64,000 nucleotides of DNA from Undaria pinnatifida (lineage: Eukaryota > Sar > Phaeophyceae > Laminariales > Alariaceae). Made by a program: the position numbers and the translations under genes. Under the pieces are notes generated by a model that had not been told where the DNA came from, did no database searches, and worked only from the letters and a program-made list of their open reading frames with translations. Position 1 is the stretch's first letter, and each line of letters begins with the position of its first letter. Shown here piece after piece: positions 21,990-33,989 of the stretch. The stretch spans positions 3,151,651-3,215,650 of the forward strand of contig JABAKD010000008.1 of assembly GCA_012845835.1 (NCBI GenBank), read 5' to 3'.

Positions 21990-24900
21990 ATTAATAGGTG
22001 GGGGACACAGAGTGCCACCTGCAGGTCTGCCAATTGAGCAGGTCTTCGGAGAGTACTCACTTTCGTTCCTTCGTAGAGATGTAGCTTTATTCGTTTCCAC
22101 CAGAGCCCGGGATAGCTTCTGAGATCGGAGGCGCGTGCCTCCGATCTAATTCCTAACTTCCCCGAATATAAACCGCCAACCTTATCATACGAAACCCATC
22201 CAAATGATCTCAAATTCGGATACCTACAGGCCTTTCGAGGCCGTATCTTAACATATACCATCGTACGTACTATCTTAGCTTTTATGGGGGATCGCACGCA
22301 CGCCATATCTCTTGATGCACAGCGAATTAGACGATGGCAAGGATGTCGGTCGATTCGTAGTGTCTCAAGGAAGATGCGCACACCGATTTTGAGCGAAATC
22401 CGCAAGACAGGGATTTTGGACTTTAATGTACGTGATGCACTCTAATATCGACATATACATTTTTTATCTCGTTCTTCAACCAAAAGGCGTGTTTTTTCCT
22501 GTTCTTTTACATGTATATATAAAACTACCTCGAATTGAAAAAAAATTAAACGTCGGCAAATAAATGCGCTGTGAACTCAGGAACACACTGCCACTAACTA
22601 ACTAACTATGAGTCGTAATTATTAAAAAATGTAGAGAAACCGCCGGGCGAGTGGAAATTAGTTTTTCGGCCAGCCCAGCTCGTACACTAAGGGGATAGCG
22701 TGATGATACAGCACTTGACATAAATAATACGTTCACACTACACAATAAATATATATGATGGTGTTGGCTATCGAGTGGGTTTTGGACGCATTGATTGGTG
22801 AAACCGTTCGGGATGAACTGAACCAACGTACGCACCCTGTTTTGACGGCAATATTCCGGCTGTTGTCTCCGCCGCCGGCATGCTGCGTGGCAACCCCCAC
22901 CCCTCCTCCTTGCTGCCGAAAGCGGGGTGCTGCCCGGCGTGCTTGCCGTTCGTTGATCTGATGACGAAAAAGCGCTGTGTCGCTAGGGAGGTGAACACAG
23001 AGAATATCGAAATTAATAAACAACGAGGGAAATTATGGTCTCCCTAAGCAATGATCCAACCGGCGTTGGTGGCCTGACATTTGTCCGCCGTCGCCGAGCA
23101 AAGAAAGGAAATAAACGGATGGCTTTCGAATCGTTTCTGAGTACAAGCAATCGGCAGAGACAGGAGGCACAACAATCCTACTACTATGATGATGAGTAAA
23201 AACACGTACGTACGTACGTACGTACGTGGCTTATCACAATCCAATGAGAAACATCAGTGCTGTGCCACTCGTTCAAAGTGAGTAGTACAACACACGACAC
23301 TGCTTGCCGTGACTGGTGTATGGCGTATAATATTGGTCACATAGTAGTAGTAAGTAGTAGTAGAAGTAGTCCGTCCCGAAAGGAACGCGTGGTCAAAGGT
23401 CAAACTTAGTATAGTAGTACTATGTATGGGTAGTCTAGTATTATAGTAACAACAGCAGTGTGAATGGTTATAATAGTAGACAGCTTGGGTTTTAAGCAGC
23501 TGCTACGTAGAAGAGAGAAAAACAACCAACTGCGAAAGATCTGCCCCGCTCTTTCCTTGCTAGTTTTTTTTATTGAATACGCGTTGTACCAGGTGGAAGA
23601 GGTGCAAGGAGGGACGGGAGGGGGCGTGGTGATGGCGTCGTAGCGAAATTTGGGCGCGAACTTTGCTTGCAGCCGTGCGTGAGAGACAAAAGAGAGGGGG
23701 GGCCTCGGAAAAAAAGCGGGGCCGAGGTTATTATACCAGGTAGGTCGCTGTTGGCGCCATTCCATTTATTCCTTGTCCGCCGTTTCTTACGGTACTCAAG
23801 ACATGGAGCATACATCAAAGAAAGCTCGACGACGTGTAGAAGGTCGGCCTATAAGCCCTTGTTGTTGTTTTCTCACATTAACTCTTGTCAAACATCCAGA
23901 GTCCGTGGTCACACAAAGGTGCTGGAGCCCTAGGAAGATCCGAAAAACCAAGTGAAATCAAAATTCGTCAGGGAAATACTACGCTTTCCCCCCTAAAAAC
24001 GCACGATACGGAAAAAGGCGCACAAGTGAAAAGGTCAAATGTGCCAACTGAACTCACATGGCCGCGGGTATCCACTCAACTACAGCATAGAGTTCCCCCG
24101 TTCCCACAACTAACCAACTCGCGGCTACAAACTACAGCGGTTGGGCTGCCTGCACCGTACGAACCGCACGGTAATCGTGAGTATAGACGAACGCGCCTGC
24201 TGTCTGGAGTGCTGTCAGAGTGACGACCCGCGGGCATGCAGTGACACAAGAGCAATGGAACCAAAAACCACCGTACAGATATCAATGATCGCCCCTCCTT
24301 CCCGAGTTATTTGACAGGTTGCAGCGCAGCTACGACGCCCGTGCCTGAAAATTGAAAATTGCGGCGGGTCGTTCCCCGTGAAGGGTATACAACTCTTCTA
24401 CAAACTCTACAAAAATCAGAGACGTAAGTAACATGTTGTACTACTGCCTCGTAAAAATAACCCTTGAAAAAAAGACGATCGCTGCTCTCATGATGATGAT
24501 GTGCGTGCCGGTCGTGGGTCTCCGTGTGCCGTCCTCCTGCTGTGGTTCTCCGTGACCGCCTCATCGCCTTAGCTCACTCGGCCAGCTCCTTCGCACTTGC
24601 TCTCGTTCACACTCAATTCCAGTCGGTTCCCCTTCTCCCCCGTCCAAAAAAAACAAAATGCTCCACGCAGTTACAGCTCTACGACAGGTTTGATAGGTTT
24701 GACGTTTGACGGTTTCATTCACTTGATCACTCAATCAAATGGCTACGTAACTGCTGTTTCACTTTTTTTCTACCTCTGGAACCACATACACTAGACGTAA
24801 AATTCCCATTGTGGTTTTTTCTTTCGTCGGCTCGTTTGTTGATGATTCCGCCTAGCTAATTCCGCCTGCAACTTTCCACTTTCCACTTGCACTGCTTGAA

Positions 24901-24990
24901 CCACAAACAGCGCTCGAGCACACACTCGTGCTTGCCTCTCTACAGCATTCCGATCATAATTACAGAGGGAAAACCGACAGCTGGATCAAG
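21990..24990. other. Intergenic stretch, no convincing gene
   Basis: I see only short unsupported frames. A microsatellite of ACGT units is at about 23200-23227 and a TAG/AGT-rich tract is near 23340-23375. An ATG near 23804 opens a short basic peptide (MEHTSKKARRR) without supporting splice or domain evidence. Confidence 0.4.
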
Positions 24991-25616
24991 ATGCCTGGGC
25001 CTGGACGTGGACGCGGCGGCGGTTTCCGGGGGGGGTTTGGACGAGGAGGAGGGTTTCGCGGAGGATTTCGACCTCGCCCGGGACCGCTCTTTGGTCCTAG
25101 GATTGGACCTTTAGGTACGTGTAGGGTTTTGGTATGATATGGTATGGTATGACATGCTCTTGGGCGAGGTGCTTGAAAAGGATGGTGTTTGTGTACGGTG
25201 TGGGGGTGGGCTAGGTGTAGTGCTTAGGTTGTCTTTCTTTACACCTTGTTGTTATGCATGGTTCGTGCGTTGGTGTGGTGTGCTGTGTACACTGATGGTA
25301 TGATATAGCCGTGCTCGCGAAGGCTCCTGTGATGATGTGTCATACCCTTATGAGCTTAATTATAAGTACCAATTTGATATTATATGTAATAATATTATGG
25401 TCCTTATGTTTATGTCGGTGTGGTTGCGTGCCTAGGTTGGTCGCCTGCAACTGGTATATTTTGTAATTTGATGCTCTGTCATGCCCTTGCTGAAGCTCCA
25501 TGCTCCAGCCTCCAGCTTGCTGAAGCTCCATGCTCCAGCCTCCAGCTATGATTCTTGTGCTGCTCCTTCTGTGTGTAGGGATAGACTCCAGCCGAGGAGG
25601 CGAAAGGTGGCCTTGA
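24991..25616 (+). CDS. Small Gly/Arg-rich (RGG-like) protein, tentative two exons
   Basis: An ATG at 24991 opens 41 codons rich in RGG, GGF and PRPGP (starting MPGPGRGRGGGFRGG), ending at a strong ggtacgt donor after 25114 in phase 1. A possible terminal exon is 25579-25616: its acceptor follows a C/T-rich tract, it is phase-compatible, and it stops at TGA after residues IDSSRGGERWP. This gives about 53 residues. RGG-rich segments commonly bind RNA and are arginine-methylated; that role is inference. The first exon is the stronger call; the second could be wrong and the gene could be longer. Confidence 0.4.
25488..25547 (+). repeat. Tandem duplication, 30-bp unit, two copies
   Basis: The unit starting TGCTGAAGCTCCATGCTCCA is perfectly repeated head to tail inside the proposed intron of the Gly/Arg-rich gene. 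Confidence 0.85.
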
Positions 25617-25690
25617 AGCATGATATTGAACATATACATCGTTCGTCGTGTGCAGCAGACTTGAGCACTGGAAGCAGTTTTCACTTGTTT

Positions 25691-25840
25691 CCAGCGTTCT
25701 TGTTATTCCCCCGCGTCTTATTTTATACAACTACAAGGGCTCCGCATGCCCCAGCGTTCTTGTTATTCCCCCGCGTCTTATTTTATACAACTACAAGGGC
25801 TCCGCATGCCCGCCGGCATGTACCGGCGCCCATTCTTCGA
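25691..25840 (+). repeat. Perfect 60-bp tandem duplication leading into a dispersed GC-rich repeat
   Basis: CCAGCGTTCTTGTTATTCCC begins each 60-bp copy (25691-25750 and 25751-25810), and the copies appear identical, so the duplication is recent. The second runs into AAGGGCTCCGCATGCCCGCC, which is related to the hairpin segment at 61190-61245 in the opposite orientation. Confidence 0.8.
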
Positions 25841-26070
25841 TTAGGGCAAAGTAGCAGCTCGACTTGTCCGAATCGATATATAGAGAGCAAACAATCATAC
25901 CAGACGCATTAAAAATAGTCCCTATAACATGCGAAACATTCTCATAGAGGAGCGCGGCGAAGCGTGGGAATGTGTGTTTTGTACGTACATAAGAATTGCC
26001 GTAGGTCCTGTAGTGGGCATAGCAAAGTACAAAGAAAAATAGTGCCAAGAGTTCAATATGTATATGTATA

Positions 26071-27090
26071 CAGTCGACCCCGCTTAAAAGACACGACGCG
26101 TTTTTATTGGGAGTGTCTTTAACGCGGGGAAGTGTCTTTAGGGTTCCGGGGCCACTAACTCACCGTCCCCGGGGCCAATGGAGGTGTAACATATGTCAAA
26201 ATACGCGCATTTGAAGCAGGAATGCGACCACGAAACTGTGTTGCTTAAAAACTACAACACGTTATTTGAAAGGCCGCAACACTACTGCTGTAGTACACTC
26301 CGATACTTTACACATTTTGAATTTCCCTCCACCACCGAAACGCGGGAAGGAGTGCAGCACGACCTATTGTAATGTGTACGGCAGTGCGCTGTTGTTGATG
26401 CAGGCTCTTGCTGTAATGTGTACGGCAGTGCGCTGGTGTTGTTGCAGGCTTTTCTTATTGTCGAGGCGTTATCCTCACGGTGAACATCATGCCCGAGATA
26501 TCGCGAACACACCTGAGACACATCAGTTCGTTGGAACTAGCTCTGATACGATACACGCAAGTTACCTGCCACATAGGGACCAAACAAACCCAGTCGACCC
26601 CTTAGAAGGACACTAGGAAACGGTCGGTAGAGCAGACCACAACATACAAAAAAATCGGGCAAATACACCGAAAAGAGGACACCGTTCTTCCCCAAAGGTC
26701 AACACGAGGCAAAAACACAAAACAAAAATACAAAAATTTAACTCCACGAGAAAGGCAAAAATCCCAAACTTTGACTGCCTGACACGAGTTGAGACTTTGA
26801 CTGGCACGTGGGTTCGCCACATGGCTTCAAGCCGGCAGCTGACGACCCGCCAGCATATGGGAGGAATCTCTCCATACCCACACGCGGTAGTGCGGGCTGC
26901 AGCAGACCGCTGTCGATGTTATACAGCAGTGTGCTGCCCCAGCAAATTTTTTTTTGGGGGGGGCGCAAAGTGGAAAAGGTACCCCCCCCTTATTATCGTA
27001 CATCTGCGGGGCACCATATTCTGGGAAAAAAATGTGTCTTTATAGCGGGGAGTTTCCTTAAGAAGAGTGCCTTTAAAGCGGGGACGACTG
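26071..27090. mobile_element. Non-autonomous pogo/Tc1-mariner-like DNA transposon
   Basis: The left end CAGTCGACCCCGCTTAAAAG and right end AAAGCGGGGACGACTG are inverted copies, and both are flanked by TA, the usual duplicated target of Tc1/mariner-pogo elements. Sub-terminal AGTGTCTTTA and TGTCTTTATAGCGGGG motifs also pair. A further CAGTCGACCCCTTAGAAGGA at about 26591 suggests a nested or internal copy. No transposase-like frame is seen, so it would depend on a transposase elsewhere. Confidence 0.6.
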
Positions 27091-27417
27091 TAGTCTAATT
27101 GTGATTTTTTTTTTCCTTCGGGCACATCTCTTCGTGCTCGCACCTTTGTCCGAAACGTCTTGTGGGGTGGGCACAATTCGACCGTCGGGGTCACGTTGCC
27201 GGAGGTTTGGGCGCGATCCGTGCAGTGTGTCGCGCGTGGCAAGCCTTTTAATTTTTTTTGGCCTTGGGCACACTCAAGACAAATCCCCGAGTTTCCACAA
27301 CATCCCAAGAGATTGGGTTTCTACTTCCCCTATCCCCGTGTACGCACGCAAGATTTGGATGCAAACCGCGTTTTTCTGCTCGTAGAGGCTACACGTAGGC
27401 GCATTCCCCTATTTATG

Positions 27418-28600
27418 CACAGAGCACCCCGCTTCGATCCTGCCGCCCAGCAGCAGTCCACCCCCCTGGCAGCAGCAGACTGCCACTCTCTGCGCGTGTG
27501 GCTGCTGTTGTAGTAGCTGGTTGCTTTGATCGGAGCCTGCGCTACCCGCCTTACGCCACTACTTCTCGCTGCTGCTGCTGCTGCTACTGATGCTCCTGTC
27601 AAGTATCAAGTGACATGCCGGCGTAAATTGTAAGGATCGTTTCAATATCATATCAGTACTCAAAAGGTCCTTATATTCATGTCCATATTGGTATGCTTCG
27701 TACGCATACATTTCCCCATTTTGGCACGGAGCACGACGCTACGATCCAGCCGCCCAGCAGCAGTCCAGCCCCCTAGCAGCAGCAGCCTGCAAGTCTCTGC
27801 GCGTGTGGCTGTTGTAGTAGCTGATTGCTTTGATCGGAGCCTGCGATGCTCTACCCGCCTATACGCCGCTACCTCTCGCTGCTGCTGCTGCTACTGCTGC
27901 TCCTGTCAAGTGTCAAGTGGCATGCCGGCGTAAATTGTAAGAATCGTTTGAATATCATATTAGTACTCAAAACGTTACTTATATTCATGTCCAGTTTGGT
28001 GTGCTTCGTACACGTACCTTTCCCTATTTTGGCACAGATCACGACGCTACGATCCTGCCACTCAGCAGCAGTCCAGCCCCCTAGCAGCAGCAGCCTGCAA
28101 GTCTCTGCGCGTGTGGCTGTTGTAGTAGCTGATTGCTTTGATCGGAGCCTGCGATGCTCTACCCGCCTATACGCCGCCACCTCTCGCTGCTGCTGCTACT
28201 GCTGCTCCTGTCAAGTGTCAAGTGACGTGCCATACAGTGTAAGGATCGTTTGATTATCATATTAGTACTCAAACGGAGCTTATATTTATGTCGAGGTTGG
28301 TGTACTTCGTATATGATATCGTACCATACCAAGAGAGCACGACGCTACAGCTCTGCCGCACTGCTGCAGCGGTAGGCAACACCATTATGTAAGATCGCAG
28401 ATGACAGACAGCAGACAACATTCGGAGAGCACAACACTACAACCCTGCCGCACAGCAGCAGCGATAGGCAACACCATTTATGTGCGCGTGGCGTGTCCTC
28501 GCTATGCTGCGGCGAGTTGCTTGTGTCGGAGCCTGCCATTTGTCACCCCACCATACCACACGTTTCTGCTGTACATAGGAACCTTTAAAAATAGTACCTG
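27418..28600 (+). repeat. Satellite-like tandem repeat, about 310-320-bp unit
   Basis: Three good copies start at about 27420, 27730 and 28038, each with GCCCAGCAGCAGTCC, TCTCTGCGCGTGTGGCTG, TTGATCGGAGCCTGCG, GCTGCTGCTGCT and CTCCTGTCAAGT in the same order. Degenerate partial copies follow to about 28600. CAG/CTG-rich interior creates Ser/Ala/Leu-rich false frames. Confidence 0.8.
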
Positions 28601-29370
28601 GTAATAATTTAGATAGACCAACCAACCCATCCTTATACGTTGACGTCCACAGAGGCAGTTTTCTAACGAGTATTTTTTCTGTTTTTTTTTGCGAAGATCG
28701 CAGATGACAGACAGCAGCAGACAACATGCAGAGAGCAAAACGCTACTACCGTGGTAAGACCATGTTCGCGTGCCGTATCCTCTCCTTACGGCGGCGAGTT
28801 GCTTTTGCCATAGCCTGTGACGTATTGTCCTCTTGCTCCTTCGTTCTCAATAGGTGCTATTTACGTAGTATTCTACAGCAAGCCGCATCCCACGCCACAC
28901 GTGCCCCTTCTCGCTTCCTGGCGGTCCCTAAACTGGAAGTCGAAGTGTGACGGTCTTCTCGACATCATACATATCACACGGTGTAAAAGTTTTGTGTTAT
29001 GTGTATTTTCTCAACAACAGATCGGTCGTGGGCACGTCTGTCTCGAGTACCCAAAAAGTGCCAAAAGTACTCCAATTGAGTACACCCAACAAGCGCTGCG
29101 GGTAAAATGCGAACTCATTACTTTTCCGGGCAATTTTTTTTTGTATGTACAAACAAAATTTATTAAGTGGTCATTGCGTCCGGTCGTGATAATAATCAGG
29201 TGTCCTTGCACACTCCCCTAGGCACTTCCCGGAGGGGAACCTTGTATAACCTGTATGTACGTGGTAAAAAGTTAGACTATTTTAGACGGCTGATTTTCTT
29301 ACGGTTTCTTCTGCGAATCCGATTCCGAGCTTCAGGTTTCGATCGAATACCTCCGTATAAATTACGGCGT
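28601..29370. other. Stretch without a recognised gene
   Basis: It contains a short second occurrence of GCGAAGATCGCAGATGACAG-like sequence (about 28692) echoing 28390, but no supported gene. Confidence 0.4.
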
Positions 29371-29375
29371 GTACC

Positions 29376-29487
29376 ACCCAAGACGTTGTATATCACACCC
29401 CTGGAGTATGTACATACCAAGGGTGTGTTCCACCCAAGACGTTGTATATCACACCCCTGGAGTATATACATACCAAGGGTGTGTTCA
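29376..29487 (+). repeat. 56-bp tandem duplication
   Basis: CACCCAAGACGTTGTATATC opens both copies (29376 and 29432). They differ at about one position and carry the palindromic pair ACACCCCTGG / CCAAGGGTGT. Confidence 0.85.
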
Positions 29488-29489
29488 GT

Positions 29490-29950
29490 ATGATACCGGT
29501 ATTCTCGGTACCGGTATGGATGTCGTACTGAACTTACCGAAGTGTCCGGTACCGGTATTGAGGTCGTACCGAACTTACCGAAGTGTTCGGTACCGGTCTT
29601 GGAGATGTACCGAACTTACCGAAGTGTCCGGCACCGGTACGAAAGTATATCGTACCGAACTTACCGAATTTTCCGGTACCGGTATTGATGTCGTACCGAA
29701 CTTAACAAAGTTTCCGGTACCGGTATTGATGTCGTACCGAACTTACCGAAGTTTCCGGTGCCGGTATAGATATCGTACCTAACGTACCGAAGTTTACGGT
29801 ACCGGTATTGATGTCGTACCGAACTTACCGAAGCGTCCGGTGCCGGTACGAAAGTCTGTACCGGCACCGGCACCGGTACTGGCACACACTTGAATACATA
29901 TACCGGCAGTACCGGCGGTATATACCGCCGGCAAGGTACCGGCGCACACT
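29490..29950 (+). repeat. 41-bp minisatellite array 1 with CCGGTACCGG core
   Basis: About nine units of the pattern CCGGTACCGG + TATTGATGTCGTACCGAA + CTTACCGAAGTTT, with substitutions. The core is its own reverse complement. The far end degenerates into CCGGCACCGG / GGCGGTATATACCGCC palindromes. It stops about 190 bp before the small minus-strand ORF. Confidence 0.9.
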
Positions 29951-30140
29951 TGCGCTTAGGTACATAAACTGGACATAAACTGGCGGTACGTGTACAGAGT
30001 AAATCCGGTATTGGCCGGGGGTACCCGCTGAGGTATAAAATTGAAGTGAATTATGATTGGTTCTTTTAGTTTCAACATTTTTCTCTTATTTCGTCTTTGT
30101 CTTGATGTGCTGTTCAAAAGGTAAGGTACCCTTTGGATTA

Positions 30141-30479
30141 TCAGCAGGGCACCGTCTTCTCGTCGATTGTTTTGACGTAGAGGCCAATCGAGTACATACA
30201 CGAGGCTTCACGCGTCCCTTCTCTCCGAAAACCGGCCGGCACCGGGAAACCATCGACGGCTTTGATCGTCTCCGCCGGCAACTCGTACGCGTCTCCCGTG
30301 AGCGAGTTGTACCCTGGAGCAGGCAAAATCACCGGCACGGCTTTCTTTTCCGCGTCCACGTCGATAACTTCTGCCACCGGCGCTGGTGTTTTGTGAGCTG
30401 GCGAAGATGACCCGCCACCAGAAGCGGTGGCATCACTGTCGGAGGCCACCTCATTCTGGGAATTTGCGCCGTTGCTCAT
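30141..30479 (-). CDS. Minus-strand ORF, 112 residues, possible chalcone-isomerase-like fragment
   Basis: The ATG lies at 30479-30477 on the minus strand. The N-terminus is low-complexity (Ser, Gly, Ala, Asp). Residues ~60-110 contain SLTGDAYELP, then GFRREG, then CMYSIGLYVKT. The order TG-x-x-(Y/F)-x-x-P, G-x-R and VYAxGLYV is reminiscent of the start of chalcone-isomerase-like folds (fatty-acid binding or flavonoid type), but half the domain would be missing. A gtatgt donor-like site inside GCCTCGTGTATG suggests this could be exon 1 of a longer gene, though I found no continuation to the left. The ORF is the only coding-like piece between two 41-bp repeat arrays. Confidence 0.4.
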   Translation of the reverse strand: MSNGANSQNEVASDSDATASGGGSSSPAHKTPAPVAEVIDVDAEKKAVPVILPAPGYNSLTGDAYELPAETIKAVDGFPVPAGFRREGTREASCMYSIGLYVKTIDEKTVPC

Positions 30480-30604
30480 GCGTGCTCAGTCTCGGTGTAC
30501 CGAGCGTAATGGAAGATGCTAGGGGACCGGGGTGTGTGTGGCTTGGAGTGCTGCCTGGAGCCAAAGCTCAAGGGATGACGTCACAATGTGGTGGAATCGG
30601 GTTG

Positions 30605-31090
30605 ATATCGTGCCAAACGTGCCGAAGTGTCCGGTACCGGGTTGACGTTGTACCGAACTTGCCGAAGAGTCCGGTACCGGTACGAAAGTTTGTACCGGCA
30701 CCGTCGGTACCGGTACTGATGTCGTACCGAACTTACCGAAGTTTCCGGTACCGGTATTGATGTCGTACCGACCTTACCGAAGTAGCCGGTACCGGTATTG
30801 ATGCCGTAAAAAATGTCCGGTACCGGGTTGATGTTGTGCCGAACTTACCGAAGAGTCCGGTACGGGTACGAAAGTTTGTACCGGCACCGTCGGTACCGGT
30901 ACCGATGTCGTACCGAACTTACCGAAGTTTTCGGTACCGGTATTGATGTCGTACCGAACTTACCGAAGTAGCCGGTACCGGTATTGATGCCGTACCGAAC
31001 TTGACGAAGTGTCCGGTACCGGTAATACCGGCGGTATATACCGGCGGTACGCCTCGGTACGTACCGTACCGAACATACCCTTGATATATA
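30605..31090 (+). repeat. 41-bp minisatellite array 2, same family as array 1
   Basis: About ten units of the CCGGTACCGG repeat, in the same orientation as array 1, begin about 125 bp beyond the minus-strand ORF's start codon. The array again ends in GGCGGTATATACCGGCGG palindromes. Confidence 0.9.
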
Positions 31091-31287
31091 CCGCCCGGTG
31101 GTGGAACACCTGTTGTGTTGCTTTGCCCACAAAACGAAAAATGAGGGAGAAACCTCTATAACGCCCAAATGTTATTGAAACCGGGGTTTTGTCAAAAACA
31201 GCCCGGCACTGGGTCGTGCAGCGTTCTGTGCTCGTTCTGTGCTCTTTCACCGGCGCCGTTCTCCCCACTGAAGCCTTCAAATGACAC

Positions 31288-31447
31288 ACCACGCCCGTAG
31301 GAACCCCACCAAGTCATGACATAGCCTGATCTGTAGTTGGTGTGGCCTTTGTCTTGTTAGCAGTCCGAGAAGAAGCCCGTAGGAACCCCACTAAGTCATG
31401 ACATAGTCTGATCTGTAGTTGGTGTGGCCTTTGTCTTGTTAGAAGTA
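31288..31447 (+). repeat. 71-bp direct duplication, 88-bp spacing
   Basis: CCCGTAGGAACCCCACCAAG starts copy 1 (about 31288) and a near-identical copy starts at about 31376; three or so mismatches separate them. Confidence 0.85.
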
Positions 31448-31449
31448 AA

Positions 31450-32755
31450 TAGATCTGGTGCGCCGCGGCCATGTGGTGTATTGTTTGCGCAGTTGCTACG
31501 TACGCTCCCAGCAGTCGCGCCGCCAGTTGAGGCATTTTTCATCGCCACTATCTGTCGCGGTGGTAAACGTTAAGGTAATTGCCCAAGATTCGGCGTGTAC
31601 TCGTGTATGCAGGGAGGGAAAGTATTCCAGAGTGGTGGGATTTGTGACTTACGTCACCGACGCCGCAAAAAACAGGGAGATGTGGACAAAAAACACTGCG
31701 TTATAGTGTGGTAGCGCTAGATCTCAGAAAAAACGTTTGTTTCAAAATTTTCACTTCTTACGTACTGGCACTGATGATCGCTTCGCACAGCAGTAAAAAA
31801 ATTACTTGGCCACAATATGAGGAAGAGGAAATGCAACGACCTGGAACCACATTTTCAAATTTCAGCGACACTGTCGCGGTGCTTACAGGTCACCAAAATT
31901 GCTGGCGCTTTGCCACACTGTTGTGAGAGCACCTGAGACCCCATCGCAGGGTGTTGCGTTTTATAATTAGCTGTGACGCCGGAGTTATGGCAGAACTGCG
32001 GAATACCGTGCACAAACTCAAAGATGAGTATTGACCTGAAATTCGTCGAACTCACGGCTGACGTCCTTGAAATATTTTTTATAAAATACTACAGTGGTAA
32101 AGGTGGTTCCAGATCTGTGTTTTGGCATAGTTTGGCCCCGTTATTTGTTTATTTTGTGGGCAGAGCAACATAGGTGTGGAATATTCCAAATCCAAAAACT
32201 GTGGATACCAGGCCCTATCCCCTAGATCTTACCACCTCGTCATCACTGTAATTCTTCATGGCCATCCTTTGCTCCTCGAGGGCACTCTGAGGTGTTGCCT
32301 CGTTGCTGGCCCTCGAGCGTGCGGTTACGCATACTACCCACCTCGATGTGTCTCTAGTCTCCATACCTACATTCTAAGGAAGAGATTTACCTGCTAAGGG
32401 AACACCGTCCCACGATTGGCGTCTCGGCTGGACTGGACAACTGGGACGCTGCTGCTGAATCATGATTCTTACGGGAACCACTACGTGAGCGTTTACGCTC
32501 AAGGCGACTCTCAGATCCGCGTGCCGCTCGCATCCGAGCTCTCGGGCGACCGCGCGCAAAAGTCGACCACGACATGGCACCGACCGTGCCATCGACTGCT
32601 ACTATTAATAGAGACGCAGCGCTACGTTGTGCTCTGTCGACAACTTCCTGCATCGATTTGTAGTACTGTCCAATACGTTGCAAATTGAAGAGATCCGGGC
32701 GTAGACCACGCTCAAGAATCTAACTGCAAAGCTTCAAGAGGCTGTACATGTTGCC
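31450..32755. other. Stretch without a recognised gene
   Basis: Short frames on both strands near 32374-32690 overlap each other and lack a domain or splice support. Part of this could belong to the same source as the inverted duplication that follows. Confidence 0.35.
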
Positions 32756-32759
32756 TTTC

Positions 32760-33480
32760 AACCTGTTGGTTCAGGTTGTTAAAACGACCGCGGTGACGAT
32801 TAGCGTGGTATTCGCTGACTTGTTGTCCACTCTAATTGGTAGAGTCCAACTTACTCCGTCTGAGTCCAGCAACCTCAAAGTAGGTAGCTCTGTCGCGTCT
32901 GCCTCATGTCCGTCAGTATACACGAGGATGACCATGTCAGGTTTTGGAGCTGTCTCCAAGTCTTCAGGTAACGAAAACTACAAGAGCAGCATTCTGAACT
33001 TCACGGATCAATACGAAGCCTGTCACTACAATCACGTCGTTTTGTGAGTGTACTGTAATGCTGACGCAGGTATCTGAAGACTACAAGAACAGCATTTTGA
33101 ATGTCGCGGATCAATACGAAGCCTTTGTCGCTAAAATCACGTCGTTTTGTGAGTGTACTGTAATGCCGACTCAGGGTCAGCGCATTACAGTACACTCACA
33201 AAACGACGTGATTTTAGCGACAAAGGCTTCGTATTAATCCGTGACGTTCAGAATGCTGTTTTTGCTGTTTTCGTTACCCGAAAACCTGGAGACAGATCCG
33301 AAATCTGACACGGTTATACTCGTGTTTACTGAAGGGCATAAGGCGGACGGGACAGAGCTACCTAATTTGAGGTTGCTGGACTAAGACGGAGTCAGTTGTA
33401 ATCTGCCAGTTAGAGTGGACAACAAGTCAGATAACACCTTTTTAATTCGGGTTACTGCTTCGGATTGGGTTGTTCCCCAG
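32760..33480. repeat. Large inverted duplication of coding-like sequence
   Basis: Sequence from about 32810 to 33050 recurs in reverse complement at about 33200-33440. A near-perfect inner pair (33098-33172 and 33178-33252) leaves only a few bases of loop. A third, direct partial copy (32970-33056 against 33070-33172) lies on the left side. Translated outward, both arms encode a related peptide with DTVILVxTxGHxADxTELP and RVDNKS; the right arm carries a stop where the left has Ser. The parent gene is not recognised. Confidence 0.65.
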
Positions 33481-33989
33481 TGCTTCTAAGATTCTCACCG
33501 ATTTTCACCGTTGTCTATGCTGTTTTTTAGGAAGCTCGACCAGAGGTGCTGTAACCTCAGCATACTCTGGTACAAACCGGCGTCACCGAGGATATGATTG
33601 GCAGTTTACTAGTCACGTAGTTCATCTTTGTCTTGAAATATGAAGCCGTCCAGTTATATACCCAACTGGTGGGTGGTCAAGAGCCGTGGAGGCGTAGTGC
33701 TGAAGGAGATAGACCATTATCGGACGCTGAGTCCAGCGCAAAACCTACCTCCTGGGCAGGAATGAACTTGACTTTTGAGGCGTCATACCTGCCCGCTAAT
33801 GCAGTAGCACGCTCCGTAGAGCAGATCGCGACCCTTACTCAAGGTCTAAACGAGTACTGTACTGTACTGCAGCAGCAAAACAACAGCTGGATTCATCACC
33901 CTTGGCAAGTTGTATGTCACCCCCCCCGGGGGTCATAACCGGTTGCCGTTGTTCTCACATGAACTCGCATAATCTAGTAGTGGTCACAG

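Noticed and set aside
29490-31090. CRISPR array
   Set aside because: The 41-bp units abut without unique spacers, and the genome is eukaryotic by its introns.
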